A DNA stretch of 64,000 nt from JALOLV01 sp046295175. Its GTDB lineage: Bacteria > Bacteroidota > Bacteroidia > Cytophagales > Spirosomataceae. Below, one piece after another: positions 43,231 through 51,744 of the stretch; the stretch's first letter is position 1, and each line of letters starts with the position of its first letter. The DNA lies in the NCBI GenBank assembly GCA_046295175.1, contig JBKBNY010000004.1, forward strand, positions 186,001 to 250,000. The letters are read 5' to 3'. The notes under the pieces are model-generated. The model saw nothing but the letters and a program-made list of their open reading frames with translations. It had not been told where the DNA came from and made no database searches. Made by a program: the position numbers and the translations under genes.

Positions 43231-44818
43231 CCTTTTTTCTGGCCGCAAAGTGATGATTTGATACTGGAGAGTGTTCGTCTAAGCCGATTATTTGAACCGT
43301 ACCGCCATTAGATTCGTAGTCATGTTGAAAATGATGAAGATTCTCCATAACCGAATGGTCAACGAGTTTTGTATTTTTAAGGTCTATCGTAACATTAAAG
43401 CCCGATGGAATTGCATCAAGTTTATTTTTGATTCCGAGATAATTTGTAAAAACTGCCGCTTTATCAATCTCTACTAAATAATCATTATCATTGAATGAAA
43501 CTTGAGTTGGTGCCTTGAAAAGTGATGAAATTGGCGTACCATTTATAAGGTGAATAACAATTTTTAATACAACTCCAGCTGCAATACCAACCAAAAGGTC
43601 TTCAAAAAGTGTAAAAAAGATTGTTACTAAGAAAATCGCCAACTGTTCTTTACCAATTTTGAATGTTTGAATAAATTCTTTTGGATGTGCTAATTTAATA
43701 CCTACTGTTATCAACATAGCAGCTAAAGCTGTATTTGGAATCAATTCGATTAAGTGCGAACCTAACAAAACAAAAACCAAGATAAAGAATCCGTGGAAAA
43801 AATTAGCCCAACGAGTTTTTGCTCCATTGTTAACATTGGCCGACGAACGTGCTACTTCTGAAATCATTGGTAAACCTCCCAAAAACGCCGCAAGTGTATT
43901 TCCGATTCCAAGTGCAATCATATCTTTATTAGCATCAGATTTACGTTTGTAAGGGTCGAGCAAATCTATTGCTTTAACGGTCAATAAAGATTCAAGCGAA
44001 CCAACCAAAGCAAACATAACTACATACTTAATAAAGATTCCAGCATTGAGACTAAATCCGGAAAAATCGACATTGTATTTAATATTTTCGGCAAGATTCC
44101 CGATATGAACCAAAGCGTATGCCGGCTCAGTGTGTTGAAAATCCATGTATAATTCGGCGGGAATTGCAATTAAAAGAACAACCAACGGTGCAGGAATTTT
44201 CTTAATTATCGTATTTTTGATATACTGCCAACCCATCATGATTGCAAAACTTATTACTCCAATCAATGTTGCTCTTGGGTCCAAATTTGCAATAAATGTC
44301 GGAATAGCCGCAAAAAGTTCAAATGGTCCTTTGCCTTTTGTCATTGCAGGATTAACATCTAAAAGTACCGGAATTTGTTTGGCAATAATAATCAAACCTA
44401 TTGCTGCCAACATCCCATGAATTGCAGAAAGTGGAAAGAAATCGACCAATTTCCCCATTTTCAAAACGCCAAACAAAATTTGAATAATACCTGCTACAAC
44501 CATCGCTCCTAAAGCCAAATGCCAGCCAGTTTCGCCACCTCCAAATTCGGCAACTGAACCCGCAACAATGACAATTAAACCTGCGGCAGGGCCTTTTATG
44601 GTTAGTTTTGCTCCCATTAACAAACTAACAATTAACCCACCAATTATGGCAGTAACTAAGCCCATTATTGGAGGAAACTCAGAAGCCTTGGCTATTCCTA
44701 AACTTAAAGGCAATGCCAAAAGAAATACCGAAAAACCCGAAAGAGCGTCTGTTGACCAGTTTTCTTTTAATCCAGCTAAATAATCAGCAGGTACTTTGTT
44801 TTTTATTGTCTTGCTCAT
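43217..44818 (-). CDS. SulP family anion transporter with STAS domain, possible bicarbonate carrier
   Basis: The 533-residue protein has the SulP membrane domain (about 1-420; DALSGFSVFLLALPLSLGIAKASEFPPIMGLVTAIIGG near the start, and GIGNTLAAFLGGLPMISEVARSSANVNNGAKT) and a short C-terminal STAS domain (FNVTIDLKNTKLVDHSVMENLHHF). SulP members carry sulfate, bicarbonate (BicA) or other anions. The position 43 bases downstream of dabB, in the same orientation as dabA and dabB, makes bicarbonate the favoured substrate (inference from context); SulP genes are often found next to dab or carbonic anhydrase genes. Confidence 0.85.
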   Translation of the reverse strand: MSKTIKNKVPADYLAGLKENWSTDALSGFSVFLLALPLSLGIAKASEFPPIMGLVTAIIGGLIVSLLMGAKLTIKGPAAGLIVIVAGSVAEFGGGETGWHLALGAMVVAGIIQILFGVLKMGKLVDFFPLSAIHGMLAAIGLIIIAKQIPVLLDVNPAMTKGKGPFELFAAIPTFIANLDPRATLIGVISFAIMMGWQYIKNTIIKKIPAPLVVLLIAIPAELYMDFQHTEPAYALVHIGNLAENIKYNVDFSGFSLNAGIFIKYVVMFALVGSLESLLTVKAIDLLDPYKRKSDANKDMIALGIGNTLAAFLGGLPMISEVARSSANVNNGAKTRWANFFHGFFILVFVLLGSHLIELIPNTALAAMLITVGIKLAHPKEFIQTFKIGKEQLAIFLVTIFFTLFEDLLVGIAAGVVLKIVIHLINGTPISSLFKAPTQVSFNDNDYLVEIDKAAVFTNYLGIKNKLDAIPSGFNVTIDLKNTKLVDHSVMENLHHFQHDYESNGGTVQIIGLDEHSPVSNHHFAARKKVVNV

Positions 44819-44861
44819 TTTACTATTGTTTAAATATTTTGATTAATATCTGTATTGATTT

Positions 44862-46730
44862 TTATGAAGAGCGATAAGCTATTTCGTGATAAGTCTTGAT
44901 GTGTGGCCCTAAAAAGACCCTTGCATAAATCCTGATGATTGCCAATCCATCAATGATGAAACTCAGTGAAATTAGGATAGCAAGTAAGTATTGGTTTTCG
45001 TGAATGTGGCTAAAAATCAAGTCTTCGCCTATGAACGTAGGTGAAATCGGAAAACCTGAAACACCTAAACACGACAACAGAAATACCAGTGAGGTTTTGG
45101 GGTGGTCGTAAGAATGCCCTTGAAAACGGTCTAAATCAATATTTTTTTCAAGACTTTGGATTCTTCGGAGTGCCATTACTCCAATTGTTCCGAACAAAAC
45201 TATTCCGCTTAAATAGAGTATCGTATGGTCAATTGTAAAATGTTCGTTGAATGACACTGCCAAAGCAATCCAAAAGTGGTTCATGATAACCATAGCCCAA
45301 CTAAACATGATATTTCGACGTTCGGTAAAGGCTTTTAACACCATCAGTAAGCCAATTGAAGAGAAAATGATTGGTAAAATATGAATGAATTCTGGTGAAA
45401 ATGATTCCTCAAAATAAAAGCAAACGATTCCTAACACGTAAAGCGGAGCGAAAATCAAAAAGGCTGATTCGATTGTGAAAAAACTCAATTTTTTACCTGC
45501 CCATTTGATTGGATTCCACAAATAACGATAGCTAAGAGAGTCGAGATTCCATTCTTTCAGACATAAAATATATAATGTATTCTCAAGCCATTCGGGAAAA
45601 ACCTTCTCAATCGAACTCGCTCGTTCTGAAAAATTATAGAATTGTTCTCGAATCAAATAACTCACAATCGAAGGCGAAACCAATAATTGATAGGTACGTA
45701 AGAAGGCATTACCTGCAAAATGGAATAATGCTAATTTTTCAAATCCAGCGGCAACTTCAATAAAAATTAATCCGATTTGGGCAATCGAAGCATAAGCAAT
45801 TTGGCTTTTAACCGATGATTGTACCCTTGCAATGCCAGTCGCAATAATCGTTGTGAGTAATCCAAGACCTGCAATGAGGATTCTGACCGAGAGTTGGTGT
45901 TCCCAAAAAGGATAAGTACGTAATAAAAGAAATACACCAACATGAACCGATAATGACCCATAAAAAATGGCACTTGATGGTGTCGGGCCTTCCATTGCTC
46001 TCGGCAACCATGACGAAAATGGTAATTGAGCTGATTTTGCCGCTGCCGAAAGTAAAATCATCAGCGAAATCATAACGCCCATTACACTATGCGATTGGAG
46101 GTGTTCATGAACTAACTCAAAGTTATTAATTTTCAAAAAAGTGATGTTCTCATGCCAAAGGTGATGACTCATCCACATGGCTAAAATCAACCCTACATCG
46201 CCGATTCGATAAATAGAAAATACTTTTACGGCATTTTTGACTGGTAAATAACGGTCTTTGTAAAATGCAATCAACAGAAAAGAAGAAATACCTAAAATCT
46301 CCCATCCCATAAAAAGAGTTTCGAGATTACCCGATAAGATTGTGATATTGTACCCTAAAAAGAAGAATAAAATAGTATTGAAAAAACGTTTGTAACCTTC
46401 TTCACGGTGTAAATAATATCTACTGTAAATCGTAACCAAAAACGATAAAAAAGAACCAACTAAAAGATACGTCGCAGTGATTTTATCAAAATAGAAATCA
46501 ATAAAAAAATCGTAGTTAATTGTACTAAAAAGGCTTATCTCTTTGAAGTTGATGGTTTCGTGACCATTCAAAATCCAAAGAATCGTAAAAATTGTTGCTG
46601 CAAAAAGCTGAATTCCAACGGTCAAAAACGAAACCCAAGAAAGTGCAGTTTCTTGCTTTTGAGACAGCAAAAGACTCACTAAAAATCCGGTAATTGGTAA
46701 CAATATAAAAAATTGAAGAAAGGAGGTCAT
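44862..46730 (-). CDS. dabB: DabB: NuoL/MrpA-like proton channel subunit of the DAB inorganic-carbon pump
   Basis: The 622-residue polytopic protein belongs to the proton-translocating antiporter family of complex I: FMGWEILGISSFLLIAFYKDRY carries the conserved Glu, and SAAAKSAQLPFSSWLPRAMEGPTPSSAIFYGSLSVHVGVFLLLR carries the conserved Lys and His residues. No other nuo or mrp genes surround it. Directly upstream is dabA, so this is the membrane half of the DAB complex, which is thought to use the proton gradient to drive CO2 hydration and trap bicarbonate. Gap to dabA: 46 bases. Confidence 0.88.
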   Translation of the reverse strand: MTSFLQFFILLPITGFLVSLLLSQKQETALSWVSFLTVGIQLFAATIFTILWILNGHETINFKEISLFSTINYDFFIDFYFDKITATYLLVGSFLSFLVTIYSRYYLHREEGYKRFFNTILFFFLGYNITILSGNLETLFMGWEILGISSFLLIAFYKDRYLPVKNAVKVFSIYRIGDVGLILAMWMSHHLWHENITFLKINNFELVHEHLQSHSVMGVMISLMILLSAAAKSAQLPFSSWLPRAMEGPTPSSAIFYGSLSVHVGVFLLLRTYPFWEHQLSVRILIAGLGLLTTIIATGIARVQSSVKSQIAYASIAQIGLIFIEVAAGFEKLALFHFAGNAFLRTYQLLVSPSIVSYLIREQFYNFSERASSIEKVFPEWLENTLYILCLKEWNLDSLSYRYLWNPIKWAGKKLSFFTIESAFLIFAPLYVLGIVCFYFEESFSPEFIHILPIIFSSIGLLMVLKAFTERRNIMFSWAMVIMNHFWIALAVSFNEHFTIDHTILYLSGIVLFGTIGVMALRRIQSLEKNIDLDRFQGHSYDHPKTSLVFLLSCLGVSGFPISPTFIGEDLIFSHIHENQYLLAILISLSFIIDGLAIIRIYARVFLGPHIKTYHEIAYRSS

Positions 46731-46776
46731 AATTGAAAATTTTGGAAATGAACTTATGGATTTACATTACAGATGC

Positions 46777-49275
46777 TCAGCTTAATAAATAGACTGGTAT
46801 ATTCTCTTGAGAACCTTCAACGATTTCGCTGACGTTTTGTAAGGTTTCTAACTTTGAAGTTATTGGAGTATAGACAATCAATTGTTCATCTTTAAATCTG
46901 AATAAATCTCTCGTTTCGGGATTTACCACGACAAGATTGACCCATTCGTTTTTGAACCACTCATAAGTAGCAGTATTAGTTTTGATGGTTTTTAATACAA
47001 CTTCTGGGAACTGTTCTACAACCATTAATAGTCTCACTGGGTCGTGAACCTCAATCATTTGACTCGGAAGTCCTGGACGTAAATCACCGTCAATTCCGTT
47101 AGCGACCCCAAAAAGCCCCATAACGTTATGAGGTAGTTTTGAGCCTGCACCTAATTTTTGATTATCAACTCTTGAGAAGTAATATTCTAAATTGATTCCA
47201 CCACAAACTGGTGCAGCGGCATTCAGAATATTTAGAAGATATTTACCATCTGGGTCAACTTGGTAGTCATAAGAATTCAAAAAAGAGCGACGGTCTAAGA
47301 ATAAGCCCTTAGAAAGCTCTCTTCGACCGACAATACAGAGTGCGTTGGTAGCGTGATTCAACTCTGGACGAGGCTCGAAGAGCGAAACCGAACGAATCTT
47401 TATTTTTTCATGAATTCTCGCTGCCGAAAGATGCGTGTCAATTGACTCAAATCGTCTCGAACGCTCTTTGGCATTCAAATCAAGTGCTTTTTCAAATTTT
47501 GCCTCGTTTTTAATATGCAATTCCTGATTTTCGGGGTAAAGTGTATTTTCGTCATAAAACATCACCTCGTCACGGGTTGTATCTCGAAGTCCACCAACAA
47601 ATTGAGTTCCTTCTGGAATATGGATTCCTTTGAGTGAAAGTAAATTACGAACACCCGAGTGATTTGCCATGTAGCTAAATACACGAGCATTAACCGAACC
47701 TGCCCTACCCGAACACGCTCCGCAGTCGTATGCAGCATAATGCGGGTTATTGACACTACTTGCTCCATGACCAATTACATAAACAATCGGAGCGAAATTT
47801 TCAACCAATCCAATACTTTTCAATACATTCTCGACCCTAATCGCCATTTCTTCAACCGTAAAACCTACTTGGAGGTCATGCTCTTTGTGCGAATGATTTT
47901 TATTTTCGATGGTCAATCTCGATAACTTGTCCATGTGCTTGAAAGAAGAAGCAGTAGCTGGACTCATCGAAGGTTTAAAAATATTGACGAATAATTTAAA
48001 GGCCGACCAAAAGCCAAGTGTTTGGCTTATTAACCAACCCGAATGAAAAGAATGTGAATGCTTAGTAAAATGAGCATCACGGATATGTTTATTTGTAGAA
48101 CCTACTTCTTTGATTAAATGCTTAGGATTTACAGGAGCTGGACAAACCTTTGTAAGAAATTTTCCATCTTCGGGTTGATAAAAAAACTCAACACCAAAGA
48201 AACCAGGGGTACCAAATGTTTCACAATTTGGGTCGATTTGTTCGAGATACCTCCTAACTGAGCATTCGCGGTCATCAATACAAAATAGGGCTTGAAAAGA
48301 TTTTTGACTGATAATTTTTCTCTCAACCTTCTCTAATCTAAATCCTGCCAAAACTTCATCAAAATAACTCCATTCAAAAGCCTCTTGCCAAATGTTTAAA
48401 ACTTCATCGAGTTCTGTTTTGGGTGTTGGAGAAAAAAGTTCTTGCGGAATATTTGTGATTTTTTTACTAAGTGGTTGCCAATCTTGCCCGAACTGATAGT
48501 CTAAGGCATCGATTTCGAGCAGCAACTCAAATGCTATTAAATCGGCTAACGAAATTTTACGTTGGTCTAAAAGTGTTTGAGGTTGGTCTTCAACCGCCGA
48601 AACCATCCCCGACCATCCCTGATGAGCAAATTGCTGGTCGAAAAGATATTGTTCAAATAACTTTTCATCTCCTACCAAAACACCAAGCAAATCCTGAATT
48701 TTACAATCAGAATTCAACAACAAATCTTTTGCTCTTTTCTTTCTGAATAAACTACTGAGGCTATTTTTTTCAATTTTACGTAATGCTCCAAGAAAACTTC
48801 CATTTTTTTGTGGAAACCCCCAAATCGAAATCCCTTGGTCGAGATAACTACAAAGCGTACGGAAAAGTATTGGATGTACCAATGAATCCATATCTATCGA
48901 ATACTTTTTCTTCCAATTCGCCCTCAAAGAGCCAATTCGAGGCACAATTTCAACATCGTATTCTTTGATTGTGAGATACTTTTTCCATCTCAAAAGGTTT
49001 TCTTTTCCTTTCTTTTCAACAATTATTTTATCTAAAACAGCCTCTCTGACTTTCCCTTTAGCAAAATTATCCCTGTATTCACTCAATGACAAAGTGGTCT
49101 TGTAACCAAATATCTTAGATGAGTTTTGTAACGCCTCAAAAAACGATTTGTGCTGAAATGCATGGAGGGTGTTATGATGTATAAAATCTTTGAGGGGAGC
49201 TTGTGCTGGTAGATAATGCTTTAATTCATGAATAACATGATGCTCATCAAAGTTTGAATTTATTTCTTCCATCAT
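46777..49275 (-). CDS. dabA: DabA (DUF2309): zinc-dependent subunit of the DAB inorganic-carbon pump
   Basis: The 832-residue protein has the four residues known from Halothiobacillus DabA: Cys332 and Asp334 in FCIDDRECS, His503 in VIGHGASS and Cys518 in YDCGACSGRAGS, with the same spacings (2 and 15) as in the characterised enzyme. These form a beta-carbonic-anhydrase-like zinc site. The N-terminal LPAQAPLKDFIHHNTLHAF block is another DUF2309 signature. It is cytoplasmic and peripherally bound to DabB. The start may be the second Met. The leader of about 120 bases holds a hairpin and a motif shared with the nearby kinase gene. Confidence 0.92.
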   Translation of the reverse strand: MMEEINSNFDEHHVIHELKHYLPAQAPLKDFIHHNTLHAFQHKSFFEALQNSSKIFGYKTTLSLSEYRDNFAKGKVREAVLDKIIVEKKGKENLLRWKKYLTIKEYDVEIVPRIGSLRANWKKKYSIDMDSLVHPILFRTLCSYLDQGISIWGFPQKNGSFLGALRKIEKNSLSSLFRKKRAKDLLLNSDCKIQDLLGVLVGDEKLFEQYLFDQQFAHQGWSGMVSAVEDQPQTLLDQRKISLADLIAFELLLEIDALDYQFGQDWQPLSKKITNIPQELFSPTPKTELDEVLNIWQEAFEWSYFDEVLAGFRLEKVERKIISQKSFQALFCIDDRECSVRRYLEQIDPNCETFGTPGFFGVEFFYQPEDGKFLTKVCPAPVNPKHLIKEVGSTNKHIRDAHFTKHSHSFHSGWLISQTLGFWSAFKLFVNIFKPSMSPATASSFKHMDKLSRLTIENKNHSHKEHDLQVGFTVEEMAIRVENVLKSIGLVENFAPIVYVIGHGASSVNNPHYAAYDCGACSGRAGSVNARVFSYMANHSGVRNLLSLKGIHIPEGTQFVGGLRDTTRDEVMFYDENTLYPENQELHIKNEAKFEKALDLNAKERSRRFESIDTHLSAARIHEKIKIRSVSLFEPRPELNHATNALCIVGRRELSKGLFLDRRSFLNSYDYQVDPDGKYLLNILNAAAPVCGGINLEYYFSRVDNQKLGAGSKLPHNVMGLFGVANGIDGDLRPGLPSQMIEVHDPVRLLMVVEQFPEVVLKTIKTNTATYEWFKNEWVNLVVVNPETRDLFRFKDEQLIVYTPITSKLETLQNVSEIVEGSQENIPVYLLS

Positions 49276-49319
49276 AATCGTAGGTTATTTAATTAACAAT
49301 TCATAATTTTTTAAAGAAA

Positions 49320-49352
49320 TCTCCGATTTAGAATCAGTGTCGAAATCGGAGA
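49320..49352 (-). promoter_or_regulatory. Hairpin in the dabA leader
   Basis: TCTCCGATTT (49320-49329) and AAATCGGAGA (49343-49352) form a perfect 10-bp stem with a 13-base loop, 45 bases before dabA and downstream of the predicted transcript start. No T-run follows on the minus strand, so it is more likely a leader structure than a terminator. Confidence 0.5.
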
Positions 49353-49401
49353 ATGTATCCCTAAACTAAAGTCTCTATGAAAATTTCCGAGAATTATGAT
49401 G

Positions 49402-49470
49402 TAAATCTATGTTTTAAAAGAATTGTATTTTTCTAATTTTGGGATGAAGCGGACACATTGAGGGGTAAAA
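49402..49470 (-). promoter_or_regulatory. Candidate regulated promoter of the dab operon with motif shared with the kinase gene
   Basis: A -7-like TAGATTTA lies at 49402-49409 (minus strand) with no -33 box. A 25-base motif at 49446-49470 (core CGGACACATTG on the plus strand) matches 51634-51658 upstream of the sensor kinase at 19 of 25 positions, and lies at the same distance from the -7 element (44 bases between 49402 and 49446; also 44 between 51590 and 51634). An activator site used by the adjacent LytTR regulator is the simplest reading. Confidence 0.5.
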
Positions 49471-49475
49471 TGGAC

Positions 49476-49503
49476 AAAAAAAAATGACGAGCAAGGCCCG
49501 TCA
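49476..49503 (-). terminator. Terminator after the LytTR response regulator gene
   Basis: TGACGAGC (49485-49492) folds with GCCCGTCA (49496-49503) with one mismatch and a 3-base loop; on the minus strand nine T follow. It separates the regulator gene from dabA. Confidence 0.85.
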
Positions 49504-49544
49504 CTTTTAACGCTTAAATAATTACTTAAAAAAAGTCTTGATTT

Positions 49545-50318
49545 TCAATGTTCCATCCATTTCATAAATTCGGTTGCTTTAACTTTACTAACCGTTATGA
49601 CCTCCGGAGCATCTTGATATAGCTTTACTGCCAATTTTCTGTTAAAATACGGTTCAAATTCTTTTACCGCAGTTTTATTAATAATGTATTGACGATTTGC
49701 ACGATAGAATTCTTCCCCATCCAAAAACTCCTCTAAATCGTCTAAGGTATAATTGACCGCAAATTTATCACCATTTGTTTTAATTAACCATACAATTTCA
49801 TTTTCGGTGTAAAAAAAACTAATTTCTGAGACAGGAACTGGGAAAAATTTCCCTTTATAGTTAATCAAAATACTTGTCCGCTTAGTTTTAGGACGTAGCT
49901 GAACAAGCAAATTTTTTATTTGGTCGTCGTGAATGTCGGGTGCTGATTTTCGGAAATAGTCTTTTAAACTGTGGAATTTGCTGATACTTCTCTCTATTGC
50001 CTTTTGGTCAAAAGGTTTCAAAATATAATCAATCCCATTGGCGTTGAAAGCCTGCATGGCGTATTCATCAAAAGCTGTACAAAAAATGATTGGACACGTA
50101 ATTTTGACTTGCTCATAAATTTCAAAACTTAAACCATCCGCCAATTGAATATCCGAAAAAATCAAATCGGGGCAACCGTTTTCTTCGAAATATGAGATGG
50201 TATCTTCAACCGACTCACAAGTAGCCAAAATCTCAATTTGATTATCTATTTTTTTTAGATAATAAACCAATTCTTCAGCGGTAATATGTTCGTCTTCTAC
50301 AATTACAGTTTTCATCAA
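49545..50318 (-). CDS. LytTR-family response regulator
   Basis: The 257-residue protein has an N-terminal receiver domain (acidic VEDE at 7-10, phosphoacceptor Asp56 in LIFSDIQLADG, and ILKPFDQ with the conserved Lys) and a C-terminal LytTR DNA-binding domain from about residue 150 (ISFFYTENEIVWLIKTNGDKFAVNYTLDDLEEFLDGEEFYRANRQYIIN pattern). It is encoded 147 bases downstream of its likely kinase. It is the obvious candidate to bind the 25-base motif found upstream of both the kinase gene and dabA. Confidence 0.92.
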   Translation of the reverse strand: MMKTVIVEDEHITAEELVYYLKKIDNQIEILATCESVEDTISYFEENGCPDLIFSDIQLADGLSFEIYEQVKITCPIIFCTAFDEYAMQAFNANGIDYILKPFDQKAIERSISKFHSLKDYFRKSAPDIHDDQIKNLLVQLRPKTKRTSILINYKGKFFPVPVSEISFFYTENEIVWLIKTNGDKFAVNYTLDDLEEFLDGEEFYRANRQYIINKTAVKEFEPYFNRKLAVKLYQDAPEVITVSKVKATEFMKWMEH

Positions 50319-50393
50319 TATAAATTATCGTAAATACTTTTTTGAATGTAGTTTTTGTTGTTTTTAAGGTCAATCGTAAATTACTTCAAAGTA

Positions 50394-50476
50394 ACTGATA
50401 GTCAATTATTCACGAACTTCGATTAACAATTAACCTTAATCGATTAACAATTAACTATTTTCGATTAACCACTAAC
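50394..50476. repeat. Dispersed repeat copy 2 with three 21-bp-spaced CGATTAAC units
   Basis: The gap between kinase and regulator genes starts with ACTGAT (50394) and TCAATTA, like 15885-15906, then has CGATTAACAATTAAC at 50420 and again at 50441, and CGATTAACCACTAAC at 50462. The unit spacing is exactly 21 bases twice. The last unit covers the kinase stop codon. Confidence 0.6.
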
Positions 50477-51544
50477 AGTAGAATGTTTTGGTTTTACAAT
50501 TGGCAAAATCACACTAAAAAAACCATCATCTTTTTTAATCTCAATAGCAGTTTTGCTTATATATTCGTACCTACTATTCAGGTTATTAAGCCCTACATGA
50601 TTAGCCGAATCCAGCGATTGCTTGGGCTGAAGATTATTCCTGAATGTGATAAATCCTTTATTATCAAAAACATCAATTATGAGTTTGCGGTTTTTGGTCA
50701 AAACATTGTGTTTTACACAATTTTCGAGCAAAAGCTGAAATGTCAAAGGCGGGAGAATCGAATTGAGAGCTTCTTTTGAAAGATTTACATTAAGTTCAAT
50801 CGCATCGGGGAATCTATTTTTTAACATAAAATAATACGATTCAATCATTGCCAATTCCTCCACAACCAAAATTTCATCTTTAGTATTACTTTGCAAAATG
50901 TATCTATAAACCTCGGCTAATTTTATCAAATACTCTTCGGCGTATTCGTTTTGGGTGCGAATCATCCCTTTCAAGATATTCAATGAATTAAACAAAAAAT
51001 GAGGATTAACCTGCTGTTTCAAAACCTCATATTTTGCCTGAAAAGTCTCTTCTCTCAATTTCTGAATTTGATTCATTGATTGCCTTTGTTCATTGGTTTT
51101 TTCGATTGAATACATAATTGAGAGCGAAAAAGCCGAAAAAATCAATCCTCTGTATTGAAGCGAAAGCCATAAATCTGGGTCGTATTTACTCTCAATGTGC
51201 AGTTTATAATCTATGATTGCCCAAGCAAAAACTATTAATTGCCCAATCACCAAACAAATAAATGCCCGTACCCAAAAATGGTAATCGTTTTCTATACCTT
51301 TCAATAGGCTGTTGCAAGCTCCATAAACGTTTACCAATATATTAATGAGCCAAATCAATGCCATTGAGATTGCACAACCCGTAAAAATATACCAAACAAA
51401 ATGGCTGTCGTGGTCAACTAAAGCGTAAACATCTTTTACAGAAAAAGCTGTTACAAAACTCACAAATACCACAACAAACAAGCCCATTTGCCACACAAGT
51501 TTGTTGTCTTTTTTGTGTAAGGGTAGCTCAATCTTACTTGCCAT
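50465..51544 (-). CDS. LytS/YpdA-type sensor histidine kinase
   Basis: Starting at the ATG at 51544 the product has 359 residues. Four hydrophobic segments fill about residues 15-145, without an obvious extracytoplasmic sensor domain. The His_kinase region begins with QQVNPHFLFNSLNILKGM (the phosphorylated His), and LLLENCVKHNVL and HVGLNNLNSRYEYI are the N and G boxes of the ATPase domain. A TTG at 51592 would extend the frame by 16 residues but overlaps the -7-like element at 51590-51598. The kinase partners with the LytTR regulator encoded next. Confidence 0.88.
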   Translation of the reverse strand: MASKIELPLHKKDNKLVWQMGLFVVVFVSFVTAFSVKDVYALVDHDSHFVWYIFTGCAISMALIWLINILVNVYGACNSLLKGIENDYHFWVRAFICLVIGQLIVFAWAIIDYKLHIESKYDPDLWLSLQYRGLIFSAFSLSIMYSIEKTNEQRQSMNQIQKLREETFQAKYEVLKQQVNPHFLFNSLNILKGMIRTQNEYAEEYLIKLAEVYRYILQSNTKDEILVVEELAMIESYYFMLKNRFPDAIELNVNLSKEALNSILPPLTFQLLLENCVKHNVLTKNRKLIIDVFDNKGFITFRNNLQPKQSLDSANHVGLNNLNSRYEYISKTAIEIKKDDGFFSVILPIVKPKHSTVSG

Positions 51545-51589
51545 AGATTCATTTTTAAACCTAAAATTAGATTTAAAATCAAAGTCTTG

Positions 51590-51658
51590 CAAATCTTATC
51601 AATTATGGGCAAATAGAAACGTAAAATTCAATCGAAACGGACAAATTGGGTAGTGAAA
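51590..51658 (-). promoter_or_regulatory. Candidate regulated promoter of the sensor kinase gene
   Basis: TAAGATTTG (minus strand, 51598-51590) resembles the -7 box with one extra base. The 25-base motif at 51634-51658 (core CGGACAAATTG) is the partner of the one upstream of dabA, at identical spacing. No -33 box is visible, as expected for an activator-dependent promoter. The motif also lies 86 bases before the divergent gene at 51745 and could serve both sides. Confidence 0.5.
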
Positions 51659-51744
51659 TTTTGATATATGGTATCAATTTTGAATATTTTACAATAATTT
51701 TGAATACTCATTAGTTATCTAAAAAGTAACAAAAGCCGATAGGA

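Noticed and set aside
44862..46730. dabB as a lone complex I (nuoL) or Mrp antiporter subunit
   Set aside because: No other nuo or mrp genes flank it, and the adjacent DUF2309 gene with intact active-site residues identifies it as DabB.
50420..50476. CRISPR array
   Set aside because: The three 21-base units are contiguous without unique spacers, and no cas gene is present.
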